Shown here one piece after another: positions 1-9,796 of a DNA stretch of 38,068 bases. Numbering within the stretch: the stretch's first letter is position 1; each line of letters opens with the position of its first letter. The DNA comes from Phoronis australis (lineage: Eukaryota; Phoronida; Phoronidae): NCBI GenBank assembly GCA_002633005.1, contig NMRA01000875.1, forward strand, positions 9,489-47,556, given 5' to 3'. The position numbers and the translations under genes were made by a program. A model generated the notes under the pieces. It was not told the origin of the DNA, did no database searches, and saw nothing but the letters and a program-made list of their open reading frames with translations.

Positions 1-167
1 ATGCAAATTTGATATGCAAATGAGGGAGTACTTGACTACTGCGCCATCTATACATCGACGGAAAAGCTTAAATACCCGTGACTGCGTGTGGGAAGTTGCG
101 ATTGAGTGCTCTGAAGTCGATATTTTTAAAGTACAATTACACCACTGTTTAAGGTTGCAAAGTGAGT
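1..167 (+). promoter_or_regulatory. Possible promoter and 5' non-coding exon with splice donor
   Basis: Two perfect octamer motifs (ATGCAAAT) lie at 1-8 and 14-21, five bases apart, in the same orientation. A TATA-like TTAAATA follows at 68-74, and a strong splice donor GTGAGT sits at 162-167. The stretch after the TATA-like box has no ATG before the donor, as expected for a 5' untranslated first exon. Paired octamers with a TATA box are known from histone and snRNA promoters, but no such gene is seen here. The window edge cuts the context, so this is a suggestion only. Confidence 0.25.
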
Positions 168-325
168 TTTTTGATATCCTTCTATAGAAAAAGCTTTAAT
201 CTCTCTGATGAAATCATCTGTTTCCTTTTAAACGAAACTTAAGTCCTGAAATTAGACCGGGGAAGGAGGCCAAAAACGGCGGTTTAGCTAGTTGTCCCTT
301 CCTGGTTATCTCTTCCTGATATTAG

Positions 326-554
326 CGATGTTGGATTTGGAGATGAAGAGTTTGGTGGGGAGGAAGTTGCAGGAGATAGCATCAATATGTACGGCTATGG
401 AGACTATGATGACACGTTGTCTACAGGTTTCAGTGGTGTCCACAGAATTCATGATGCAGCTGGTGCACACTCAGCTGTGGACGATAGCAAATTTATTGTT
501 TTTATGAAACCCTCCTTTCCCTTTCAAATCTCATCAACGTCTTGCAAAGAATGA
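326..554 (+). CDS. Candidate coding exon, function unknown
   Basis: After a pyrimidine-rich stretch ending in TTAG at 322-325, one frame (codons from 327) stays open to a TGA at 552-554. Its product is acidic and glycine/tyrosine-rich, with many D, E and G residues followed by a short hydrophobic stretch with FIVFM. The composition looks more protein-like than the overlapping frame that starts at an ATG at 328. With the donor at 162 it would give a 164-base intron. No family is recognised, and the ORF is short enough to be chance. Confidence 0.22.
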
Positions 555-2774
555 GTGATGTTCGGATTTCTTCTGTTAAAGGTTCAACACTCTCTTTCTA
601 CCTCCTTCTCTGAAAGGTGTCGCACTTGATCATTTGGTCATTGCATTTACTCTTCTCTGAAAATTAGGAGATTTTTCACTAATTATGGAAAGGAGATATT
701 TATCCCATCTTAAATTCTTATAATTCACTTAGCTACAAGCTCAGCTCACAACTAGAAAAAACTGGAAATTTATTCAAAAGTTGATGTCACATCTTATTTT
801 GCATCATTAGACAAATGATAACCACATGAAAATCTGTGTAAAATGTAATGGCTCCTTATTTCTTCAAGATGTAAAATGACATAGAAGGTTAAATATTGGA
901 TATTCTCTATATTTACAGGTCTTAAATTATTCTCTGAACTTGAATTTTTGAGTTGTTTTTTCACGTGTTTGTTATTCATGATAAAGTACCTGTACGTCAT
1001 CATTGATAAGATGCATAACCTTGCAGACCACGATGAGCTGGGGTCACTGAAGCTGGACCTAGAGTAGCTGTAGCGACTGACTTCCATTTCCTTCCTCTAC
1101 CTCCTCTTACACTTTCACCTCTCCTTGTTTTCATGGCTCTCCCACATATCCTATGGAATTAAACAGGTCTTTTAAATTTCATATAGTCTCAAAGTTCATC
1201 AAAAGCCATGCCTAACGTTGGGAGTAATTTCCAAACCAAAGCAAATGCTTCAAACAGGACTGGTAATGTGTGAAAAAATTCTTTTTCTGAGAGCATTCCA
1301 TTAGTGAGTTCTCAGCCCCAGTCTGTTAGTCTAAGCTCTTTTCACGTTTTACCCCATGGATAGGTGGGCGCAGGTTGTCACCGATCTGTTCTAATATTTT
1401 GATGCAATGGTAGACCGAACATTGGATCGAGTTCATCACTTTATTAATCTTGACTGTATGCTCATATTAAGTCCATTCAAACAAAACGTACAACGTAATG
1501 TCTGTTCTATGCTCAGCCAGTGCGACAAAGCCTTGACTTTCAGTACCTCCTACAATTGCTGGTGCAATAACATGCTACTTTTGACAGTTCTTCGTTCTCT
1601 AGCCACAGGTGAAGTGTTAGACAAGGTCTGTGCAATTGAAACTGTGCAATGGCTGATGTTGTAGCCAATGAATAATGTTATGAACTATGAAAGTACCTCG
1701 ACGTTTTGTTATTTTCTCCTGTGGAATGATAATTAGATGCTCCATGGACAGTAGAAATAAAATTATTTTCAATTAATGTTGCTGCAATTTCTGATGTTTT
1801 TAGTTGGACAAATTTGCTGGAAGTGCAATTCATCATTTCATTTCTCCAAAGGTGTGTAGATTGATTCTGTCTTTTTATTTCTAAACACAGTTATGTTGCT
1901 CAAGTGGAATGACCTCTTATTTCGTGCATTAAGTAACTTTGTATCCTTCACACATCATTGATGTTTCATTGTAGTCAGATGTAAAAGTGGAGGTCAGGTC
2001 AATAAAACAGAAGTTGATTGCAAACCACAGATTTGTGCAAATCCCTAAATTGCTAAGAGCTTGTAGTTATAGTCAGTGAAAATGTGTAACATACTTTGAA
2101 AAAAAGCAAAATTATTTGGATCATGATGATGCTCGATAAAATAAAACTTTTTGAATGTTGTTGTGACTGAATGTTCATTATGATGCTTATTGCAAACTAT
2201 TACTGGGTGAACAATTAGGTCAATAGATTTACCACCAGTCCTTGGAACATATGTGTCTGTGACTTAACATCATCACATCTTTCCATGTAATGACAATGTA
2301 AATTATCAGATGACTGGAGTTAACAGCTTTTGAGATATTAGGAGATAAACTGTGTTTTAGGTTCAAAAAGATACCAAAATTTTGCATTAGAAAGTTAATC
2401 TTCCCAATTTTAAAGTTTTATTTAAAAATTCGCTGTGAAGCCCCTTGTAATTGGTTAGAATTACTGTAAATAACAGTGTGATTACTAAGACATAATTTTA
2501 ATATATTTACTAAGCTGGTCAAGTCATTGCACTTGGCCATTTCAACCCTAAAATGCATTGACTACATGTACTTTGGGCCAACTGCGTGCATTTGGCCCCA
2601 GAATTCAAGAAACCCCTGGGCCAGAATTTTTGGGAGATTTTTTGATCGGTAAACAAGAAAGTTTAATGAAGGTTTTCAGAGAAATTCAGATTACATTTTC
2701 TTCCACCACTAACAGCTGAGGAGTTAGCTAACTGCACTTGCACTACTCGGCCACTCACTAAACGGTGAATACGC
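555..2774. other. No gene recognised
   Basis: AT-rich sequence with stops in all frames. On the minus strand, 1,430-1,560 gives a short peptide containing HWLSIEQTL. This faintly recalls the TRWLS region of hAT-like transposases, but it has a stop nearby and no other supporting motif. No repeat or RNA gene was recognised. Confidence 0.4.
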
Positions 2775-2815
2775 CAGTGGCGGATCTAGGATACCACAAG
2801 GGGGGCCCAACATGA
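2775..2815 (+). mobile_element. hAT-like transposon terminus (solo end)
   Basis: The sequence starts CAGTGGCGGATCTAGG and runs into a G-rich tract. The same opening, CAGTGGCGGATTTAG, begins the small element at 4,780. CAGTGGCGGA starts are typical of hAT-type terminal inverted repeats in invertebrates. No matching inverted end was found nearby, so the element is truncated or its partner has decayed. Confidence 0.35.
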
Positions 2816-3311
2816 CACCTCGGAGAAATGGGCAAAGCTCGATTGTACGCACAGGAGGCTCGAATGTTGTGGGGGTTGGCGATACGGACCTGGTGTTCCG
2901 GAATTCTACCGTTGGACTCGATATTTTCTCACGCTTCATGCTGTTGCTGTGTAATGTTTGCTTGCATCAGTCATGGGGGGCACCTTGGCCTGTTAGCAAT
3001 CATCACGTAGTAACAATTAACAATCACCCGAAATACATTTTAGTTATAAATCACGATAAGTCTATAAGTCACGATGCATTGAAATGTTTTTAGCAAAATG
3101 TTATTGTTCATGTTTACTATAGATTATACACAACATAGTCTACGATGTTGACCGTACGCCGATCGGTGAGCCAGACTATTTTCATTCACTAAACGATAAG
3201 ACATGAATAGAACGTTTTTCCGTTTGAAATGCACATAAATGAAATCCTGGGCAAAAAGTATATTAGACCATACTTCGGAGAGCATAGAAACCAAATAAAT
3301 CGATAACTTAC

Positions 3312-3533
3312 TTCAGAAATGGGACTTCTTTGAGTCAATCGAGGTGTCGATGTGCTTTCGAAACCAGCCATCACTGTTTTGTTTCGGCGACCTTTCACTT
3401 CTCTGAGGTCATCAGGCCATATCCAAAGAAGGCACCGCAATGCATTCTGGGACTGTAATGTCGGACTTGACGAGTACGAAGTCGTGTCTTTTTGGTCAAC
3501 TTTCAAACGTAAAGAAAAATACTCCAAACTCAT
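3312..3533 (-). CDS. Candidate coding exon with good splice sites
   Basis: On the minus strand a TTTTAG acceptor-like sequence precedes ATG (3,531-3,533). A 74-codon frame then stays open to a strong GTAAGT donor (3,306-3,311). Base composition is less AT-rich than the flanks. The product has a WIWPDD stretch and a basic cluster (KGRRNK) but matches no family I recognise. It lies downstream, on the same strand, of the acidic ORF remnant at 3,900-4,089 in a Kolobok-type element, so it may be a later exon of the element's own gene. A host exon or a chance ORF is also possible. Confidence 0.33.
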
Positions 3534-3889
3534 CTAAAACTTACTATACTTACGAAACCTACAAAAAAAACTTGTACGCCACGATATGTATAGGTTTCAT
3601 GCAAGATGAGTAACATTTACTTTATTATTTTATACTATTTTTCACGTTCCAAGCCACTTTAAGCAGTCATAATACATCTTATAAACTTTTTTAACAGCAC
3701 AGCCCAGTCAGTGTAGATACCATCTTATTGGAGATAGAGCAATTATCGAACAAAAGAGAGCTGGTCCTCCAACCATAAATGCCAGAATGGAGTTAATCAG
3801 TCGTGTAAGATATTGGCTCCTGGGGTAAAATTCCCAATTTGTTGTTGGGCTATAGAATCGAACAAGTTGGGAACAACGGGAAAACGCCG

Positions 3890-4295
3890 TAATGTATGTC
3901 TGCAGCATTTCTCCTGCAAGTGAGTCGAGTTCATGCCGCCTCGAACCCCCAAATCGAATTTACTGTCTGATTCTTCAAGTACTTGAGTTGAGTGTGATGC
4001 CCGTATCTACTCTCCTCACTTTCTGCATAATAATTGTCCAGTCCTCGCTCAAAATTGTGCTCGTCTTCTGATCTGCTGTGTTTCGCCATTGCAATTGTTT
4101 GTCAACTGACCAAACGTCTTTATCCCATTACATCATTTGGCGGGAAACTTGGAAATCACTAATGTTTCTTCAAAATTAAAGAAATCGCGTCTATTTGGCA
4201 TACAATTCTTATTTAATTGGATTTCACGGTATTCATTTCATATTAGCTAACTGAAACCTTGAAAACTAAGAAAATCCATGGTGGGAACTCATTAA
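3890..4295. mobile_element. Kolobok-type (THAP/TTAA) transposon, right end, copy 1
   Basis: This stretch aligns over about 390 bases with the right part of the intact-ended element at 23,825-24,984. Shared landmarks include TCATTTGGCGGGAAACTT, CATATTAGCTAACTGAAAC and the terminus TGGTGGGAACTCA (4,279-4,291) followed by TTAA (4,292-4,295). TTAA target duplications, ends starting AG when read inward, and THAP domains are the known hallmarks of the Kolobok superfamily. No left terminus (GAGTTCCCACCA) was found upstream, so this copy is 5'-truncated or its left end has decayed. Confidence 0.62.
3900..4089 (-). pseudogene. Kolobok-type minus-strand acidic ORF remnant, copy 1
   Basis: ATG at 4,087-4,089 opens a frame beginning MAKHSRSEDEHNF and continuing with LDNYYAESEES. 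It is clearly homologous to the start of the minus-strand ORF of copy 2 (MSEHCRSEDNDN ... LYNYYADREES). Farther on, another frame gives RRHELDSLAGEM, matching RPYELDPLAREM of copy 2, so at least one frameshift separates the two parts. Conservation at the protein level between two diverged copies supports a real element-encoded gene. Its function is unknown; acidic N-termini of this kind occur in transposon-borne proteins. Confidence 0.42.
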
Positions 4296-4779
4296 ACCAG
4301 GCTTAAACCCCCTTCATGCAATCGCCTGCTATTTTTCGCATGGTCAGCATCCTGGAAAACTTACGGTTGTTATGAACGTTGTTTACATGTCTGTCGACAT
4401 TTACATGTGTTTGTCTTCAGTTGAGGAAGAGTGTTTTTAAAAGGTGCATTTCGCCCTGGTTAAATTGCAGGTTAAACAACAAACATTGAATTAGGTCTTT
4501 TACTATGATGAAGTTGTATTTCCGTTACCAACAAGCACATTAAAACCATCAGCGAATCTAGGACGCACTTCAGAGTTTAATGAGTTTGACCAACCCCAAA
4601 ACTGCGGATTCTAAAATGGCAGATGAACGCACTTGTAACATGAGTTGCCTTAAAAGTGAGAGGCTGAAATTCCAGGTCAAGTGCAGCACACAATGAGCGC
4701 TAGTTTTAACAAATTAACTGCAGGACATGGTGAAAAGCGATTCATTCAGCATGGCTTCCAGATACAGATTTGTATTTGA

Positions 4780-4907
4780 CAGTGGCGGATTTAGAGGGGT
4801 GCCAAGGGGACCATACCCTTCTAAAATTGTCCCGGATAACATTTGGTAGTTCGGCACTGCGAATGTCTGCCCTGCCGCCCCAACTCAAAATCTTCGATCC
4901 GTCCTTG
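4780..4907. mobile_element. Short hAT-like MITE (128 bp)
   Basis: The left end reads CAGTGGCGGATTTAGA. The right end, read inward from 4,907, is CAAGGACGGATCGAAGA, so both share CA..G.CGGAT. The element is flanked directly on both sides by TTTGA (4,775-4,779 and 4,908-4,912). The ends resemble hAT termini, although hAT normally duplicates 8 bp. Only 5 bp match here, so either the duplication has decayed or the superfamily call is wrong. There is no coding capacity. Confidence 0.42.
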
Positions 4908-4912
4908 TTTGA

Positions 4913-6246
4913 AGTGCCATGTTACCACCTGAGTTACCCTCACTGGCTACGTGAAGACACTAACTTTTCTATCACAGAATTATTTATGTAAATTGTTATG
5001 GTATCACAAAACATGTCTAGACTAGACGTCAAGTGAGTCAATGTACTTTTGTTCACCCTATTTTTCAGCGTTTGCGAGTAGAAAGGTGAGGGGCGTGTGG
5101 CGTATGGATTTCAAGGAAAGACCCGCGGGAACTGAACCGTACATTGTACATTGCCTTCTTTGTGAAATACAATCCGCAACCACTGGCACCAACGGTTGTA
5201 TGGTAGCGTAGAATTCGCCCACTAGTTGATGCGGTGACCGAGAACAGGTGATGAATTTGACGTCATCTGGTGTTAGGAGTAATCCCAGTTTCGACCAACA
5301 TTTATCCCAAGTGATTTATACAGTTTTTTTGAACACTTAAAGTTTCTTCCAGGCCTACTTAAACACGTGCTACGGCAGTGTTCATATTGAAAATGGCCTA
5401 TGCCTGCAGCATGAAGTCAGATATCTTAATTGACCTATCGCAAGCTCCGCCCCCTTGAGAAAAATCATCAAGCAAACGATAAGTTTTACCTGCCTCCCGT
5501 TCAGTAACGCTAGGACCTCGCCAAAGCAAGACTTCGCAAGATTACATGAGTTATTGCCGTGTATTTTAAATGAGAACACGTGACTTTGACTAGATTTTAG
5601 CTAGGCCCTAGCGTAGGTCATAGCGTCTACTGAACGCATGCCTGACAATGTGTTTGTCGGGTAAAATGGCGGCTTAGAAACGAAGCTGTGTCAAGAATGC
5701 TGCGTTCTGATTGGACAGCTATGCTGTCACTCAAAATCCTTGTGATAGGTCCATTGGTTGAGAGCACACAAACAACACTGGCAGATCTACGTTTTCAATA
5801 AGAGGGGGGGGGGGTGGTGTAAGATTCGCGCGAATCCAAGGCGCGTAGGGTCGTGCGGAATGAAGGTCAGGAGGAGGTTTACCCCTTTCGTGTAAGATTG
5901 TTTTAGTAGCTGATTTGGTTTCCTAGCGACATTTTTTCAATTTTTATTGTTGGCCCTGTCCCGAGGGTGAGTTTGAACCCCATGAACCCTCGCCTGTAGA
6001 TCAGCCTCTGTACAACTAATTCATTCTCCTTTCTACGTACATGATAAGTAAGTGCGCATTTTTGATTTTTGTACGAATGGTCTAACAAGAAGAGAAATTA
6101 ATGTCCATAATTCCGAAAAGCCTGAAAGTGGCTGATAAAGTTGATCACATGTCTTAAGTCAATTGCACGATGCCACATTGATTAACATTTTACGTAAATG
6201 TACTCTTGCCTGCCAACATTTCATTGTCATGTGAATTCACACAAAC
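4913..6246. other. No gene recognised; G11 homopolymer
   Basis: No open frame here looks coding. The main landmark is a run of 11 G at 5,804-5,814. A TTTATT near 5,944 is an AATAAA polyadenylation signal on the minus strand, about 300 bases downstream of the sulfotransferase stop codon, and could serve that gene. Confidence 0.4.
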
Positions 6247-7125
6247 TTAAGGTGTTCTTTTCAGATTGAAAATTTCTATATCTTCCTGATACAGATGAGC
6301 GATTCTCTCTATGATGCTGCTTTCAATTTGTTTGTAGTACTTCGACAACTTGTTGTCACCACGCCTTTTCCTGTTTTTTTCTTCATGTGCCGTTAACTTT
6401 TCCGGAAATCGTCCCACGATATGCGTAATATTGGCACGGCTCAAAATGTAATTAGAATCTTCTGCAAACGTGTCGTACTTCCCAATGACGTCAAATGTAA
6501 TAGCACATGGGTTGCAAAGTTTATAAAATTGCACCCAATGTTCATTTTCCGGGTATTTAGGAGGACGTTTCAAACTCTTCGGGTCATTGATTATGAAGTC
6601 AAGGAAACCCTTGAAATTTGGTTGATTCGCATGCGAGTAATGTCGTATGCTAGCAATTCCGGCGCTGTTTCGAAAACCCGGATCACCGGCACTGTTGTTT
6701 TCGTATTTGTCACGAAAACACGACAAAAGACGATCCCAATGATCTCTCACTACGACAAATTTTAGGTAATTTTCCAATCTGTACTTAATAGCTTCGTGAT
6801 CACCATAGAACTGAGCTAGAGTTTTCAGGCCCTGTCCATGGACGCTTCCACGTGACATACTCAAAACTTTAGATTTGTTTACTCCTCGAAGAATAAGAAA
6901 GGCACGTTTCCAATTTGTACACGCCACTTTTGGGATGTTACACCAGATAATTTTGTGCTCATCGTCGACCACCAGGTGTCCCAACTGACTGTGATCGATG
7001 GTGCGATTCGCCAGATGTGGGAATCGGCTGCATTGTTTCCTCACCTCCTGTTGTCTGAGTAAGTTTCTGTCGGCCGCCTTTACGGGAAACCATCGTAAGC
7101 TTCCTGCTGATACCAAAATAAACAT
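6247..7125 (-). CDS. Carbohydrate sulfotransferase, CHST8-14-like (C-terminal catalytic exon)
   Basis: A Golgi-type enzyme of the sulfotransferase-2 family (chondroitin, dermatan or HNK-1 type), which moves sulfate from PAPS to sugar hydroxyls. Counting from the first in-frame ATG (7,123-7,125; 292 aa), the 5'-phosphosulfate loop PKVACTNWKRA is near residues 65-75. The 3'-phosphate site RDHWDRLLSCFRDKY is near 127-141, with the conserved R, S and second R but H in place of the usual P. The LCNPC..TFDVIGKYDTF block and the C-terminal YY..I......I..LYQEDIEIF helix are also typical. The frame is intact. No transmembrane anchor is present and family members are usually 340-420 aa, so an upstream exon carrying the cytoplasmic tail and membrane segment is likely. 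The minus strand has acceptor-like ATTCAG just before this ATG. Sugar specificity cannot be told. Confidence 0.87.
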   Translation of the reverse strand: MFILVSAGSLRWFPVKAADRNLLRQQEVRKQCSRFPHLANRTIDHSQLGHLVVDDEHKIIWCNIPKVACTNWKRAFLILRGVNKSKVLSMSRGSVHGQGLKTLAQFYGDHEAIKYRLENYLKFVVVRDHWDRLLSCFRDKYENNSAGDPGFRNSAGIASIRHYSHANQPNFKGFLDFIINDPKSLKRPPKYPENEHWVQFYKLCNPCAITFDVIGKYDTFAEDSNYILSRANITHIVGRFPEKLTAHEEKNRKRRGDNKLSKYYKQIESSIIERIAHLYQEDIEIFNLKRTP

Positions 7126-7525
7126 TTCTGAATACGAAGACGAGATACTGGCGTGGTCACGAGTGCCTGCATAAGCACACGGGTACGGGCTCGTGCTCAC
7201 AGGCACACTGGTAGTGTTCACAACAAGAACGAGATGAACTCGGAGTCAAACACAGGTGCAATGGCATGTCCTGTGAACATCTTTAAATATTTCACAATGA
7301 TGAAGCCGCCCGAAGGGTTCTCAAACGACTACCTTTCAGCCCGTTAACGTGTGTTTATTCAACACGCACTATTGTTAGACTTGCTTGAATGGCCAATAGA
7401 TATGAGAAGTCACAGGGTTCTTAACCGAATGCTTTTCTGTGCGTTAAAAATGCCAAAACTGGAAATGATAGTAAAAAAACAGCCTAAATCGTAGCACATT
7501 TGATTTAGGCCAGAACAGAAGCACC

Positions 7526-7975
7526 AACTTTAAAATTAGCGCGTAAGTAAATAACGACATATCTATCCGACGTTTCGGTTTATTACTCTAAACCATTGTC
7601 AAGGAAACAGTTCACAGACTCAAAACAGGCGGCACAGGTAGAGAAGAGACTGTACAGGTACATGTCAAAATGCAGTGTGAGGGGGATAGACCAGAAATCA
7701 AAAGAAATGGAGCTTAAATGAACCAATGTTTCTATTGAGGTAACGCTCAGCATGATTCAACTGTATATGCATAGCCTCCTTTATGAGGAACCTGAGGGTG
7801 GCATTATCCTTGTCTAGGATCTGGACACCCCTCACAATGCATTTTGACGTGTACCTGTACAGTCTCTTCTCTACCTGTGTCGCCTGTTATGAATTTGTGA
7901 ACTGTTTCCTTGACAATGGTTTAGAGTAATAATATAATATAATATGTCGTTATATTATGCGCTAATTTTAAAGTT
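7526..7975 (-). mobile_element. Penelope-like element 3' end flanked by inverted repeats
   Basis: Two arms of about 150 bp (7,526-7,684 and 7,828-7,975) are inverted copies. Shared blocks include TAGAGAAGAGACTGTACAGG and AACCATTGTCAAGGAAACAG read in opposite directions. Between them, on the minus strand, lies the end of a protein frame resembling the C-terminus of Penelope GIY-YIG proteins. Penelope-like elements are known for terminal-repeat copies that can be direct or inverted. The lower arm carries CGAAACGTCGGATA, similar to sequences found near Penelope 3' ends. The upper arm has a TAATA-rich stretch where that sequence is lost. Confidence 0.66.
7698..7829 (-). pseudogene. Penelope-like ORF, last ~43 codons
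   Basis: Read from 7,829 down to a TGA at 7,698-7,700, the frame contains RFLIKEAMHIQ and RYLNRNIGSFKL. The pattern (K/R)EA.xI then LNR(D/N).G is the usual end of the GIY-YIG endonuclease region of Penelope-like reverse transcriptase proteins. Everything upstream is missing: the frame enters directly from the inverted arm. The fragment is non-functional on its own. Confidence 0.66.
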
Positions 7976-8241
7976 CGTAAATAGTAGTATTCAAAGTGGT
8001 TTTTCGCCACTCAAACAAAAGCTAACCTTCTCACCAGGTAAATATTTTGAATTTCTGTTGATGTCCAAGCATTTTCCTTCAACTTCAAGTTTCAAAAAAG
8101 ACCTGTCATCTACTAGTCACTTTGCCAACTTTTATCCCGCAAGGCAAACATGTGTCCTTATTTTGAGATGTGAACTTTCACCTTTGATCTAAAATCAAAC
8201 GTGATTATGCGCCTGAGTAACTCTTTGAGCGTATGTGCATG
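7976..8241. other. Spacer between Penelope fragment and mariner element
   Basis: No gene, repeat or site recognised. An open frame here has no family resemblance. Confidence 0.4.
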
Positions 8242-8243
8242 TA

Positions 8244-8300
8244 TCAGGTGTCCCGAAAAAGTGAGCCACTCTTTGACAAATAATTTCTCAGCAATTGGCC
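8244..8300 (+). repeat. Mariner left terminal inverted repeat
   Basis: Begins TCAGGTGTCCCGAAAAAGTG and is the inverted counterpart of 9,738-9,794. The left copy has one extra base in the CCCGAAAAAG stretch. Confidence 0.92.
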
Positions 8301-8594
8301 AACCTAATTCGTTCAAATTTCTTACATTAGTGTATCTTCAGAGTTTCATCAACAGGTCTTCAAAGTGTCTCAGAGAAATAAAAAATATGGAAGTACTATG
8401 AAATTCAAACAGCGGGGTGAAAAATGCAACATCATTTTGACTTTCGTTGTGTTCATGCTGTGCTGCCATCTGTCAGTGAATAATAATTGCCTGCCTGGGT
8501 CACAAGTCTACTGTTCTACTATTTCTGAATTGCCAGATATGTATCCAAATCAGTTTTGTCCAACATTTCGGTTTGTAAGGATGACTTTGAGCGA

Positions 8595-9604
8595 AATAAT
8601 GATAAATTTACAATTGAAACCAGTTTCAAGGAGAAAGGGTTGAGCGGAAAAAGAATCTTGAAGGAGTTTTCCTTAAAATGGTGGAGTCGTGTGACTGTAA
8701 CACGCAACACAGGGCCTGTTGCGCGTATAAGTGGCAGTGGGAGACCCGAGACTGCACGAGGTTCATGTTGAAGAAGTGATTAAATCCCAGGAGGGCAACA
8801 CGGGGAATCACAAACCTCTGAGAGATGTCGAAAGGGATTTACAAATGAGCATTTCTTCTGTGCAAAGAATGTCGAAATAAACTGAAGTTATAATTCTTCA
8901 ATAGAATGTGAGTACCACGGAGAGATCAAAATGTTAAAAAGAAAAGAAAAACTCGATACCGCTACTTTCATGACCGCTATTCAGCCACTGATGTGAAAAA
9001 TCTATTCACTGACTTGAAGCTAGAAATCATTAAATCGCCAAAACGATCTTGTTTATGGGAGACAAAAACGAGAAATTCAGGGTTCTCGACTCTATCATGA
9101 GACTTCCAGACTTTCCGAAAACGTAATGGTTTCCGCTGGAGTATCTTGGGAAGGAAAAACATATATTCATTTTATTGACACTGGTAGAGCCAAAGTTAAC
9201 AGTCAATGCTACATGCAGTTGTTGGATGAAATTCTGCTCCCGGATTACAGGCGGCTTTATACTGGAAACAATTACGTGCTTCAGCAAGGTGGAGCTTCTT
9301 TACTCGCGAGCAAATTAACCCGGGCTCATCTGGAGGAGTCCACACACTGAAATTCATCAAAAAGGATGACTGGCCTCCGCTGAGTCCTGACTGCAATCCG
9401 ATGGACTATGCCATATGGAACTCTCTGAAGGAGAGTGCTTACGGGGGATGGAGAGGCAAATTGCCTGAGCAGGAGTTAAAAGATAGGATAATTATGTCAT
9501 GGAGGAAATCTGAATGGGAGAAATACGGAAAAGCATTTCTGGTTGGAAGGAACGGCTCCGTGGTGGAGGAATATGGAGGCCACATTGAGCATAGACTGAA
9601 ATAA
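8595..9604 (+). pseudogene. Mariner-type transposase, frameshifted and catalytically dead
   Basis: The DNA-binding part reads FKEKGLSGKRILKEF and later GSGRPETAR. It continues in another frame with VIKSQEGNTGNHKPLRDVER and SSVQRMSK, typical of the helix-turn-helix region. After a damaged stretch the catalytic core resumes with VMVSAGVSWEGKT and NYVLQQGGAS. The usual QQDGA is QQGGA: codon 9,288-9,290 is GGT where an aspartate codon is expected. A frameshift follows, then WPPLSPDCNPMDYAIWNSL, which contains the last catalytic aspartate (9,404-9,406). The two positions are about 37 residues apart, nearer to maT/mori-type spacing than DD34D, but the frame break makes this uncertain. The first catalytic aspartate lies in the damaged region and was not found. 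Confidence 0.88.
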
Positions 9605-9737
9605 GAGAGCTTCCGTTTGAAATTTTATTTGTAGACCTGGTGTTTTTAATTTGACAGTACTCGCACAATTAGACACAGGTCTGTGTGTATTTATTGACGA
9701 TACCCTATGTTCATCTGTAAGAAATTTGAAAAAAATC

Positions 9738-9794
9738 GGTTCTGTTGCTGATAAATTACTGGTCGAAAAGTGGCTCACTTTTTGGGACACCTGA
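9738..9794 (-). repeat. Mariner right terminal inverted repeat
   Basis: Ends CACTTTTTGGGACACCTGA followed by the TA duplication. The reverse complement matches the left end over the whole outer 28 bases. Confidence 0.92.
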
Positions 9795-9796
9795 TA

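Larger units (their letters stand above)
8244..9794 (+). mobile_element. Mariner/Tc1-superfamily transposon, complete ends, dead
   Basis: The element is 1,551 bp with a TA on each side (8,242-8,243 and 9,795-9,796), the target duplication of this superfamily. The terminal inverted repeats begin TCAGGTGTCCC(G)AAAAAG and match over about 28 bp almost perfectly. The similarity continues through AATTT.TCAGCAA to about 55 bp. A broken transposase fills the interior on the plus strand. Both ends survive, so it is datable and could still be mobilised in trans, but it cannot make its own enzyme. Confidence 0.93.

Noticed and set aside
1407-1664. Weak hAT-transposase resemblance (minus-strand WLS motif)
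   Set aside because: Only one short motif, a nearby stop, and no second conserved region; insufficient to call.
6421-6765. 114-codon plus-strand frame
   Set aside because: It is the antisense shadow of the sulfotransferase, which has conserved catalytic motifs on the minus strand.
8201-8643. Two overlapping plus-strand frames in the mariner left part
   Set aside because: They read through the inverted repeat and lie out of frame with the transposase motifs.
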